Below are positions 31,286-41,640 of a DNA stretch of 64,000 bases, one piece after another; position 1 is the stretch's first letter; the number at the start of each line of letters is the position of its first letter. Both the position numbers and the translations under genes were made by a program. The notes under the pieces are model-generated. The model searched no databases, was not told the origin of the DNA, and was given only the letters and a program-made list of their open reading frames with translations. This DNA comes from Reticulitermes speratus (taxonomy: Eukaryota > Arthropoda > Insecta > Blattodea > Rhinotermitidae). The stretch lies in contig JAJKFL010000004.1 in NCBI GenBank assembly GCA_021186555.1, forward strand, positions 22,534,406 to 22,598,405, in the 5' to 3' direction.

Positions 31286-32085
31286 GTTACGCTTAGTTAA
31301 TAATGACACAATTTCTTGCTCCATATCCAGTTTTAAAATTGTCTTTAAATATATGTTTTTTTTTTTTTTTTTTGCAATTCGTTGGTGGAAGTTATACAAC
31401 CATAAATCTTGTGTATGGCTTTTTTCAAAATTTTATTATTGCCCGTTTGTGGGTATTACGTAAGTTAAAGATGTCACAGCCTTAGTTGAATAACAGTTGG
31501 AGTTTGCACACAAAGTTCTGTGAAATGCTTAAGAATAAGACAACGACGAAAAGAGAAATTATGCAACAGTGACTCGTAATAGCAAAGGTGTTGCATCTGG
31601 TTTGTAGCATTATTGACTACATTCTAGAGGTCTCTATGGACTTAACTGATAGCCAAGAGATATAAGCCATCAACTAGAACATCTCAACTCTCCTTCCCTT
31701 AACTTTTCTAATCAGTGTGCTTTCATAAGCCCTGATATGCAAAAGAATAAAATTTATTCTCCCAAGAATTTGTCTAGTAAGGCATCAGTCTTCTGCTACA
31801 TGCTTAATAATCTAGTGGAATTTTCTGTAAACGTATCCTCTGATATCCTATACTGATAATACCATATTGGTGCTAAGTGTTCACGAAGGAGGCAGGAAAA
31901 AAAGGCGTTTAAATCTTAATATAACACTTGTGTCTAAACTTTAAAGCTTGTTGTATTTAAACTTGAAGCATTTGCTCCACATTCTAACCCAACTTGTGCT
32001 GAAGGCTCTAAAGTGATATCGCAAAGTTTTTGATGTTGGAGGCATTCAAAGAGGAGAAGATGTCGAAACTTCTGTTGAATCTACT
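31286..32085. other. Non-coding stretch, nothing assigned
   Basis: Contains a T-run at about 31356-31373. No repeat or gene recognised. Confidence 0.5.
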
Positions 32086-32091
32086 GCTATG

Positions 32092-32127
32092 GTATTATTA
32101 TTATTATTATTAGTAGTAGTAGTAGTA
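32092..32127. repeat. Compound (TTA)n(GTA)n microsatellite
   Basis: About six tta units followed by about six agt/gta units. Confidence 0.9.
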
Positions 32128-32699
32128 AATTGCAAGATGAAACAGTGTTGTTATGCTTATGTTGAGACTACTCTCGGTTTATTTCATTTTGTTTTTATAT
32201 GTTTGTTTTGTTCCCTCTTTTGTGTTTTGTTTTTATGTATTTCTCTTGTACTTGTTTATGTATATGGGCTTTATAACTATCATTCGTGCTGTTAAGTCAA
32301 AGCGTAAATAAAAAGCTACTGAATTGAAATATGGCGGCTAATTCCAGTTTCCGTTATTAATTGGGAAGAATTTATTTTAATTAATGCAATTAATTTTTTA
32401 CAGTACAAAAATCTCCAGGTTCTTTGCAACCATCATAATTACCTTTAATTTTTTATTGTGCAGTATGAAAAAAGTTGTATGCATAGAAAAATGGAGAAGG
32501 TGATCATAGTTATGGCTGGAGAGTTGTAGAGTAGACGTACAAAGCGATTTGGTCTACTTAAGATTAGCCTTGCACATTCTTTTCTTTCTTTACATTTGTT
32601 TTTTCGATAATAGAGCTGTAGAGAAATTGAATCTGAGACATCTCAGTGCTTTTACTAAAACTGGCGAATTTGATTGATACGTTTGAGGCAAATTATAAG

Positions 32700-32815
32700 T
32701 TCCAAGTCTTCGTTCTTCTGGGATGTGGCACCGCGTCACTGACTGACGGGTCCCCCACATTTCGAGGCACGGTTTTGGTTTCAGCTTCAAAGTTCACAAC
32801 CCAAAAGAAGGGAGG
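32700..32815. mobile_element. Family H foldback relic
   Basis: tcttcgttcttctgggatgt, then gcgtcactgac and cacatttcgaggcacggttt follow the left arm and core of family H but are diverged; the right end is unclear. Confidence 0.35.
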
Positions 32816-33559
32816 TCTCATTCACCGGTGCAAAAGGCTAAAAGCTCGCAGATCATAAGTTGTAAGATAGAATACATTCAGATCTTTAACAAAATAGCAT
32901 TACTCCAACCTGTTGCTGAAAAAACATTAAAAAAAATTTCAGTCATCCATATTTGGTATCATGTGAATCTTGATATGCATGCGGTAAATGCTGTTTTTGT
33001 ATCATTAGAATCTTCCAATTAAGGAACCGGCAGAAATTTAGTACTTGCTTGGTGGAGTCTAGCGTTGTAAGTAAAGGCCTTTTTCTCATGTTCGAATTGA
33101 AGGCGGGTCTCCAGTTTTCAGACACAGAGTACAGATATCTTAGAGACATCAATTCATACTAACAGCACCTGGTAACCAAGCCTGCGGACCACTCCAAGGC
33201 AAAATCAAATAAAAGCAATGATATCTCTGAAATGCAGGCGGTCTGGCGAAGTCTGATATATTGACCAGTACATTTATTGTGTTAAAATATACTCTCAGTG
33301 CCAAAAGGTGTTGTATTAATTTCAAACATAGTTTCTTTGACATTATCTTTATTGTAATTTGAACAGGTAAAGTCCAAAGTTATAATGGAAAATCGTTGAT
33401 TACAGATATCGAAAGTTGACATTTTGCCCACTTACACATAAAGCAGTGTTGTGTTCCGGACTGAACCTATTAAATTAAAAAAAAAGGACCTTTGACGTCT
33501 CTTTCGAAATTTGGGGCCTTTAAATTGCAGAGGTATTTTGAAGGCAGCATTATAATTTA

Positions 33560-33783
33560 ATAACTCCATCCAAGAGGCTTGCAAACCCGGCCCTGATATA
33601 AGAAACTCTGCGACGAATTGAGCAAGTGATTCTGTGAATTCGGCCCACCATACTTTCTAGTTTAAGAACACGGGGAAATATAACAGCCTGCTCTCTGAGG
33701 ATTGATGAATTTATGAACCTGCTTGGAAAACTTAGCAAATTTCACGAAGTAGATACATCCTTTGAAACAAATCGAATATTTTA
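33560..33783 (+). pseudogene. Possible coding relic of unknown origin
   Basis: The plus-strand frame reads ETLRRIEQVIL, stop, IRPTILSSLRTRG, NITACSLRIDEFMNLLGKLS, KFHEVDTSFETNRIF, stop. The balanced composition over more than 60 codons with one internal stop suggests a decayed exon or transposon ORF. I do not recognise it. The minus strand is also open (62 codons). Confidence 0.2.
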
Positions 33784-34190
33784 ACTTCTTCCTAAAACAC
33801 GTGGAAGTTTAAGACAGTATTCTAAAATCCTGAACTATGAATAACGTAATATTTGCTTAATGTGGAGTATTTTGACCATACGATGTATAAACATTGCTTT
33901 ATAATACAAGTATGTTGAGGCGGTATTGCGCCTGACTTGTACCAGGGAAATGCCTGATTTGAATGACGGCAGAACACCGAGTAACCAGAGTAATGTTTAT
34001 TCTCCCTTTTTACTTTTATCTTGGACATCTTGCTGTGTTTCTTGTATTACAAAACAGTTATTAATCACAATAAAAACAAATAATTTTGAATTTCACGTTG
34101 TATTCACCGTGCATCGTTATATAACTGATTATCATTCACCAACAAATGCACAAAAATAATTTTTTCACTAATTACTTTATTAAAGGATTT

Positions 34191-34234
34191 CCCCTATACG
34201 TATTTCGGCAAACTATATTGCCATCTTCAGGGGG
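34191..34234 (-). ncRNA. Hammerhead-ribozyme-like motif, left arm
   Basis: Exact mirror of the motif at 34725-34768, on the opposite strand. All paired and core bases are identical in the two arms. Confidence 0.5.
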
Positions 34235-34724
34235 TCATTTTTGGTTTGTACATAGACCAATGTACATGTGTCAATATTGGTTATTATACCATCCATAAAA
34301 TTGTATAAAAATTGTGTAAAGTTGTATTATAGTATTAAAATAGTACTAAAATAGCTTGTTAAAATTGATAGTAAGATAGTATTAAATTACATTTGCGGTA
34401 AAATTCGTAATTATTGGCAGTGTGGTCCGGTATGTTGTTCCTTGTCGGATATCTGTAGTGTTGTTGTGTGGAAGCACCTTCTCTCTCCGTGTCAGCGTGG
34501 CTACAGATATCCGACAAGGAACAACATACCGGACCACACTGCCAATAATTACGAATTTTACCGCAAATGTAATTTAATACTATCTTACTATCAATTTTAA
34601 CAAGCTATTTTAGTACTATTTTAATACTATAATACAACTTTACACAATTTTTATACAATTTTATGGATGGTATAATAACCAATATTGACACATGTACATT
34701 GATCTATGTACAAACCAAAAATAA

Positions 34725-34768
34725 CCCCCTGAAGATGGCAATATAGTTTGCCGAAATACGTATAGGGG
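34725..34768 (+). ncRNA. Hammerhead-ribozyme-like motif, right arm
   Basis: Stem I 34725-34728 with 34765-34768 (CCCC/GGGG); core CUGAAGA 34729-34735; extra U 34736; stem II 34737-34741 with 34748-34752; GAA 34753-34755; stem III 34756-34763 (AUACGUAU, self-complementary); H17 is A at 34764. Apart from the extra U, this satisfies the type I consensus. A stem III without a loop would require a dimer, as in minimal Penelope-associated hammerheads. Confidence 0.5.
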
Positions 34769-34847
34769 AAATCCTTTAATAAAGTAATTAGTGAAAAAAT
34801 TATCTTTGTGCATTTGTTGGTGAATGATAATCAGTTAAATAATTTTG

Positions 34848-34985
34848 ATTTCAGGCTTCCGCCGCGATGTTTGTGAGATCTGCGCTCTTCTGGAATATTA
34901 CGCGGCGTCGTGTGGTAGTTGTTTACCGACGTTTCGGGACAACATATCGGTCCCATCTTCACGGATCAAGAGTCCAAGAGGAAAA
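34848..34985 (+). mobile_element. Family H foldback, left arm and core
   Basis: Starts gatttcaggcttccgccgcg, then gagatctgcgctcttctgga, cggcgtcgtgtggtagttg, ccgacgtttcgggacaacat and cccatcttcac. On the minus strand the core reads UGAAGA, U, stem GGGAC/GUCCC, GAAACGUC, GGUAAAC. The right arm is absent beyond about 34985. Lies 6 bp after the big palindrome. Confidence 0.8.
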
Positions 34986-35006
34986 GAAAGTCGGCCTTCT
35001 TTTCTT

Positions 35007-35328
35007 AACACAACAAATTATATTAATGATGTTATGTACATATGCAGCTACATGTTTCATACATTACGTGGTCATCTTCAGGTCGTTTAAATACATGAAA
35101 ACCAAAATTACATTTACAAACATAATTTTATGTGGTTAGATTGTTTTTAAACATTTTATTTACATGCTTATAGCACCAAAGATTGTGATCTCACTCTAAC
35201 ACCATAAAATGATGTTTGCAAATGTAATTTTGGTTTTCATGCATTTAAACGACCTGAAGATGACCGTGTAATGTTTGAAACATGTAGCTGCATATGTATA
35301 TAATATAATCAATTAAATTAGTTGTGTT
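35007..35328. mobile_element. Foldback element with hammerhead-like cores (about 322 bp)
   Basis: tatgcagctacatgtttca (35041-35059) faces tgaaacatgtagctgcata (35276-35294), and gtcatcttcaggtcg faces cgacctgaagatgac; coordinates sum to 70335. Each arm reading outward has CUGAAGA, then GAAACAUGUA. The boxes are intact, stem III is ACA/UGU, and stems I and II are degraded. The spacer includes about 70 bp of unrelated AT-rich sequence. Confidence 0.82.
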
Positions 35329-36035
35329 GCTGGTAATTAAAAACTATTTGTTGTCCTCCTTACCTGAGACTCTCCAGGCAAAAGCCGGGCTAGTACCTTA
35401 AGTCAGGCCACGATCACTTCCTTCCTTATCACAATACCAATTCCGGATTACACACGATCCTGAGATAGTTCTCTCCAACATCCATCTTCACAACCCGTCT
35501 CCCTAAATTCGATTTTAATATATTCTCCCATCTCTTTTTCCGTATTTCAAGTGGATATTTTTAAAACGTGTTAGGAATTGTAATTGTGTAATATTTTTAA
35601 TGTAAAGGTAATTAACGTAAGGAACAGAGACCTACCGTGTTTAGAAGTTTCGTTGTTATTCGTACACATTAACACATCTGCACATCTTAATCAGAGAAAG
35701 AAAATACGTATCTGTGGAAAAAAAGGCGGAAAGAGAACTTAATATACTGACTTCAAGCCGCATTTCTGTTTGGTCACCTATTTTGCTTGTGTGAGTTTGC
35801 GTAGGTTAGTTTTATAAGCTTAGGTGTATGTGACTATTGGCCGCTAAACAGCCACTAATCATTCATTAAACAGGAAACAGGAGTTGGATAATACATCGTA
35901 AATGTATGTCGTTGCTGGTTGCCTTAGGCAAACTTTCCCCACATTCCTTCACACCAATGTAAATTTACGTCAGATATTTTAAGAAAAGGGGAAGAAACTC
36001 TGAAAGATAAATTCTGAACTCACAATATCTTTAAG
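35329..36035. other. Non-coding stretch, nothing assigned
   Basis: No repeat or gene recognised. Confidence 0.5.
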
Positions 36036-36600
36036 TTGGCTAACTAACTAACTGACTCCATGGAGCATAGTACTTCTTGAGAAGCTAATCGTTCCTTACG
36101 TAACCATGAATTTCCCTGCATTTTGTAGAACCCGAATGTACATTATTGCATTCACAATAACACGCTGCTTGTGCGTATCCTGAGCCATGTGAATCCAGTC
36201 CACACCCCTATCGTTTTTCTTGAAGATCCATTTTAACATTGCCTTTCCAGCTACGCCTTGGTCTTCCAAGTAGTCTCTTTTCTTCAAGTTTCCCCACCAA
36301 AGCCCTGTATGTACCTCTTCTATGTCGCACACATGCCACATGCCCCGCCTATCTCATTCTTCTTGATTTAATAACCCAAAAAGTATTGGGTGAGGCGTAC
36401 AGATTGTGAAAGTCCTCATTATGCAGTCTCGTTTGGTCCCCTGTTACCTCGTCTGTCTGAGGTCAAAATATTTTCCTCGGCACCCTCTTCTCAAACACCT
36501 TCAGCCTATGTTTCTCCCTGAATGTGAAAGATCGAGTTTTACAACCATAAAAATCAACAGGCAAAATTATGCTTTTGTATATTTAATCTTTGTATTTTTG
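36036..36600 (-). mobile_element. LINE-A 3' end, minus strand
   Basis: From the UTR end (ctaactaactgactccatgg, agaagctaatcgttcc) through cctgagccatgtgaatccag, the arginine-rich coding block (ttggtcttccaagtagtctc) and catgccccgcctatctcatt (RWAGH block) to aacaccttcagcctatgttt. Largely collinear with the 3663-4440 copy, with scattered frame breaks. Confidence 0.85.
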
Positions 36601-37612
36601 GATAGAAAGTGGCTGTAAGTTGGCTTCAAACAGAAAAGAGCAGAAGTAATGGATTTTAACTTTTTTATATCACAACGGTATAATATGATCAACAGGAGAC
36701 GTCTCTATTACAGTTGGTACATAAGAACCACAAGATTGTTGTAAACTCTTCAAGGAGACATGAAACTGCAGTATACTTTGTACATCTATAGTAACCCTAT
36801 TCTTTAAGTATCTCGTGAAAGTAATTGGTTGCTTATCGGGTACTAAAATATTGAACATTTATCACATTCTTTAATTCTGAAGCATCTTATTTTTCTATCA
36901 CGTAGAAATTTTTTTGCTTGTCAGAAGTTTGTTGGGTCATATTATGCACTTGTAATGTGTGTTACAACATACAAGGGCGGAGAGATTATGGGAGTTTATA
37001 CGGTGTATATGCCATGTTGTAACTGTAGGATACTTTGAATGGGATGTCGGCTTATGACAGCAAATTATTGTAAAGTGTTGTCAAATGCTGTTGCATTGTC
37101 ATGTAAAGGGGAACTAACTACATTGCGCGAACTGTCAACTTGCATTATCAATAGAACACCAACGTAAGCAAAAATAATAGTTGCATAAAAATGTCTTTAG
37201 AGAAAGAAATGCGAAATACAAAAAATGAAGTATTTTTTAAAATTTTTCTCAATACAAAATAGAAAAACCCTTATTTTCTTGAGCAAGGATAGATGTGGAA
37301 GCTGGCGAACTGTCCAGTTCATTTCATCACAGATTGATTACGTTTACATTTTAATGTTTCGTTAATGTTCTTTTACCCTGTTTTCTCCAGTTATACGTTT
37401 GGTGAATCTCACAAGAAATGAAACCTAATTACTCTGAACAGTCACATAATTTTATATTTTAAATTGTGTTTAACATTTAAATATTTGCCTGAGGTGTAAG
37501 ATTTTATAATTTAGATTAACATTAATGTGGCGTGTCACTATTTCTCTTATGTTGTTCACCTTCCAGTATCAGGCAGAACATTTCGCCATGTTTCAGTCGG
37601 ATGTTTCCATTT
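36601..37612. other. AT-rich non-coding stretch
   Basis: Nothing recognised. Confidence 0.5.
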
Positions 37613-38125
37613 GTAGGCGCCTTCGCAGAATTGCGGAAAGCGACTATTAGCTTCATCGTGTCTGTCCATCCGTCCTTCCGCATGGAACAACTCGACTCCT
37701 ACTGGACAGATTTTCATGAAATTTGATATTTGAGAATTTTTCGAAAACCTGTCGAGAAAATTGTAGTTTCATTCAAATCTGACAAGAATAACGGGTACTT
37801 TGCATGAAGGCCTATGTACTTTTATGATAATATCTCACTGAATTCTTCTTAGAATGAGAAATGTTTCAGACAAAAATAAAAACTCACATTTTATGTTCAA
37901 TAAATTTTTTCCGATAATCGTGCTCTTTATGAGATAATGTGGAAAAATTTGGCATAGCTGGGCAGGCTACGTACGGCGCATGCGTTTTACATGCTGCATA
38001 ACCAAGCCTACAAATACACACTCAGAATATGTAATACTTATTGCTTTTCCACGGCAACAATGGTGACGCGAACAAGCCTCGATCTTACGTTTATGCCTAC
38101 ATTGCCTCTCTTGTTTGTGGCTTAC
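37613..38125 (+). mobile_element. Family F repeat, plus copy
   Basis: taggcgccttcgcagaattg, ctgtccatccgtccttccgc, catggaacaactcgactcct, aatctgacaagaataacggg, atgagaaatgtttcagac, catgctgcataacc, gcgaacaagcctcgatctta, cattgcctctcttg. The inverted end motif is more mutated than in the 20.5-kb copy. Confidence 0.8.
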
Positions 38126-38452
38126 GTAGAGTTACTTACAATACTGCACCTAGCCTATACACCTGTAGCGTCAGTGGCAGGTGAATGAATACGGCTGTAG
38201 AGTACTGCCCGTACGACGCCGATTTACTTATAGAAAGTTCCGTATCAGTGCCGTTGTTACACCGCAGACCGTACACAAACATAAAGCAGCATCAGATCCG
38301 GTCCCCCGCAGTAAGAAGCCAGAGACTTCATGCCTGTGCTTTGGCAAACCTAGTTTCTGTGTTAAGCCAGGTTATACTTTCTTGCTAAAGTCGAAGCAGT
38401 ACTGCTTGGTTTACGTATTTTTGTCGATTAATTGCATGTAGCATTCATTTGA
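38126..38452. other. Non-coding stretch, nothing assigned
   Basis: Two overlapping plus-strand frames (38181-38441) are open but unrecognised. Confidence 0.4.
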
Positions 38453-39116
38453 ATCAAAATTTCGTTCATGAAGAAATTAAGAGCAGATTTACCTCACGGA
38501 ATGCTTGCTATTATTCGATGCAGAATATTTTGTCTTTCAGTTTGCTATCAAAAGGTATAAAGTTTAATATTTACAAAACTATAATGTTGCCTTTTTTTTT
38601 TGTATGGGTGTGAATCTTGGTCCGTCATATTGAGGAAGGAACGTAGGCTGAGAATGTTAGAGAATAGGGTGCTGAGGAGGATATTTGGTCTAAGAGGGAC
38701 GAGTTAACATGGAAGTGGAGAAGATTGCATAAGGAGGAGTTTTCTGATCTGTTCTCCTCACTAAATATTTTTCGGGTAATAAAATCAAGAAGAATGAGAT
38801 GGGTGGGGCATGTGGCCTATACGGGGGAAAGGAGAGGTGCATACAGGATTTTGGCGGGGAGACCTGAAGGAAAGAGACCGTTTGGAAGATCTAGGAGTAA
38901 ATGGGACGATAATATTAAAACGAATCTTCAAGAAATGGGATGGGAGACATGGACTGGATTGTTCTGGCTCTGGATAGGGACAGGTGGAGGGCTCTTGTAA
39001 ATGCGTTAATGAACCTTCGAGCTCCATAAAATGCGAAGAATTCCTTGACTAGCTGAGGATCTTTTAGCTTCTGAAGAAGGACTCAGCTCCGTGGACTTAG
39101 TTAGTTAGGTAGGTAG
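38453..39116 (+). mobile_element. LINE-A 3' end, plus strand
   Basis: HEEIKSRFTSRN-like start, then ataatgttgcc, gtgtgaatcttggtccgtca, a 91-codon intact segment (38725-39000: [44 protein letters not shown]), gaaccttcgagctccataaa, and aaggactcagctccgtgg, ending in a (ttag)n tail. Better preserved than most copies, but 5'-truncated and with an early frameshift. Confidence 0.85.
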
Positions 39117-39159
39117 TTGATTAGCATTTATGTGAAGAACGTTTGTAGTGTAGTGGCTG

Positions 39160-39320
39160 GAATTCTTCAAGGCCAGGTACAGAATTTCAGCAGGCTAATT
39201 AAGACAGGGCCAGGAGGTCTTTCACTGGGAATAAGGCGGCCGGAACCTGAAGATGGCCACTTGCAATTATTTAGTGGGTCTATATTTCGACATTTTTTCA
39301 GGTAGCTACCCGTCCTGACA
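39160..39320 (+). mobile_element. Fragment with a hammerhead-like core
   Basis: aacctgaagatggccacttg then a loop and agtgggtc, followed by tatatttcgacatttttt. CUGAAGA, the extra U and stem II (GGCCACU/AGUGGGUC, with one mismatch) are visible; the GAAA box is changed. No inverted partner nearby. Confidence 0.4.
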
Positions 39321-40900
39321 CTGTCATTTTCCATTACAATGGGCCTTGCAAGGATATTCGTGAAAGAGCATATACCAATGGCGAGTAGAGCATAATCGAA
39401 GTACAGAGTGTGTATTTAATTAACTGTTGTGTATCGACGACCGAAATATACGTCTAAATGTTATTTGAAATTCACGTAAATTGTGTAGTTATGTAGTGAG
39501 TTTTCATTTGCATGAGACTTGGATTTCTGTCATCATAACTTGGCAAATTTGGTGTTTGTTAAAACTTTCTAAGTTAACTGGAGCCTATATTAAAAAAAAA
39601 ATAATATTCTTTTAAGCAGCTTCTTTCTAACGTGTAAACTATTAGCATGTTAAAACTCTTAATTACCGAATGTATCTTTCCAAAGCATTTGAAGTGGTAC
39701 TTCAGTCACGGATTTCTGATAACGCAATCTTTATTTGGAAATCCAGTGCAGCAGGAACTACGTCCTGACGGTTTTTTTCTGAGCAGATAGGAAATGTTTT
39801 CTACAAACTTTCCCACGGTATGCAGTTTTAAAGACATAGAATATTTAATGTGTACTAATTCTAGACTACGCTTCTAATTGTCTGATGTCTGCCTGTTAAT
39901 ACCCTATGGGAAATAGGCGCACTCTCACCTCGTGTATTAATTTATAACGCATTTAGTGACGATTAGGGTAACTCAAACTGTAACCTTCGAAAGACAGGTG
40001 ATTGATGTGTAATGATTAGGAGGATTGGTCAGTAATAAGATGGAGAGTATGTGGAAGGAAGCAGTAGTGACGTAATTTGAAGATTTCCCCGGAATAAACT
40101 TATAAAACTGCGAGAAGCCTTAGTCAGAATACCCGTGTCGGCGTTGTGATTTGAACTTGTAATGTACCGAATACGAGAAATGAGCGATAACGCAGACAAA
40201 TCCCGAACGGTCGTTTATGTGAAATGTATGTCGGTGTCTTAGCCGACATAATGGTAGTGCAGTTGCTGTCTAAAGATTATGTTGGCTGCCGTGTGCTATT
40301 TTAATGTGAAGTGATCGCGCCGAGAGCTCTGCAGTCTCTTAACACCAGAATTCTTTTCCACGCTCCTCCGTTCCTCGTTCAGCCAAATCTGCCCATGTAC
40401 AGCCAGTGATATGAATCTTACCAAGTCCGGCGCGTTGATTTGCTCAATGGATTATTAGTCACATTGCTGTTGTCGGAGAATTCTTATCTACTCCGCCATC
40501 TGTATGGAAAATCGGAATGTAACAACGCTAAACTTCTGAACTGAACAGTGTTGTTTTATTTTGCTTATTTCCCATTTCTTCTTTCTTTGTGTGGATTGTT
40601 TTATGAGGAAAAGCGCATGGGCTCCTCTCCTCAAAAACCATTCATTCTTCTGTACATAATTCCAGTTTTTTTATTATTTGACTCTTTTCGTGTATGCACT
40701 CGAATTTTTTTACTGTAGCCTTATGTAAATGTAGTAATTACGTAACGGGAGTTCATGGACAATAATTGGGTACCTGGTCGGGTCCGTTTTTTGAAGAAGT
40801 AAAGAAGCAACGGTTTATACAAAAGTGTAATAAAGCAGTGACACAGATAAACTTGAAGTGTAAATTCTTATGGCCAACAGTAATAAAAGTAAGTTGTTAT
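39321..40900. other. Non-coding stretch, nothing assigned
   Basis: No gene or repeat family recognised. Confidence 0.5.
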
Positions 40901-41405
40901 ACTAAGTGAGTATATAAATCCATGGTGCAGACTCTTCCTTGAAAGCTGGCAGTCACTCAGCTGGTCATGACTTTACGCGCCATTAATGAACCCGAATATT
41001 AACTATTTTATTCACAGACCCTGGCATTGGTCCCTATTCTGAATCAGGAAAACCGATTTCATAATCCACAATCTCCAGTCCCGTTTCTTTATGTGCAACA
41101 CTCTCTTCCCACCAACGCCTCGTCTTCCAAATTGTCTCGTGTCTTCAGGTTTCCCATCGACCATTATATGTACATATCTCACACGTCTCATGCGTCACCC
41201 ATCACATCCTCCTTGTATCGATAATAATATTGTTTGATGGATAGTAGAAGTGCTTAAGCTGCACATTATAATTTTTCTGCAGCCTCCTGTCAGTTCTTTC
41301 CTGTTAGGTACAATATGCCCATCAGCAGCCTATTCTCAAACACCCTCAGTTTATGTTCTCGTAATGTAAGATGCCGCATTTCACACACATACACAGATAG
41401 AGTGT
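40901..41405 (-). mobile_element. LINE-A 3' end, minus strand
   Basis: Collinear minus-strand landmarks: aatccatggtgcagactctt, ggtccctattctgaatcagg, cgcctcgtcttccaaattgt, caggtttcccatcg, cagcagcctattctcaaaca, ccctcagtttatgttctcgt. Frames are broken. Confidence 0.8.
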
Positions 41406-41445
41406 TAGGTATATTCAGTACCATTCAGCTTCTCAATCGTTCGAT

Positions 41446-41640
41446 GGTCCAGACTGGCCCTGGGGCCCACCCAGCATCGTAGTCAATGGTTATTATCGAT
41501 AATTTTCTCTGGGGTAATTCAGCCAGAGTATGAAGTTGACCAATCACATCCATCCAGTACCGAGGTTAAGAATGAGTGGAGCCGTACCTCTGCTTCCCCA
41601 GTGTGCCTTCGTGGCATGGACTGGGACATAGTTTACCATC
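41446..41640 (+). mobile_element. SINE-C 3' fragment
   Basis: gactggccctggggcccacc, gaagttgaccaatcacatcc, ccgaggttaagaatgagtgg, cagtgtgccttcgtggcatg, actgggaca. The tRNA head is missing; it lies directly beyond the LINE-A copy. Confidence 0.7.

Larger units (their letters stand above)
34117..34842. mobile_element. 726-bp near-perfect palindrome carrying two hammerhead-like motifs
   Basis: The arms 34117-34458 and 34501-34842 (342 bp each, no indels, only a few mismatches) flank a 42-bp loop. Paired coordinates always sum to 68959. Each arm carries, reading outward, the same motif: CCCC, CUGAAGA, U, stem GGCAA/UUGCC with a 6-base loop, GAA, AUAC/GUAU (stem III with no loop), A, GGGG. In the right arm this spans 34725-34768, with the predicted cleavage point after 34764. 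The low divergence of the arms points to a recent origin or to gene conversion between them. There is no coding capacity. A pair of inverted Penelope-like terminal repeats is one reading. Confidence 0.93.

Noticed and set aside
34117-34842. Palindrome as an assembly artefact (inverted chimera)
   Set aside because: The arms differ at several positions and have a 42-bp unique loop, which a simple read-through chimera would not create. Long-read confirmation would still be worthwhile.
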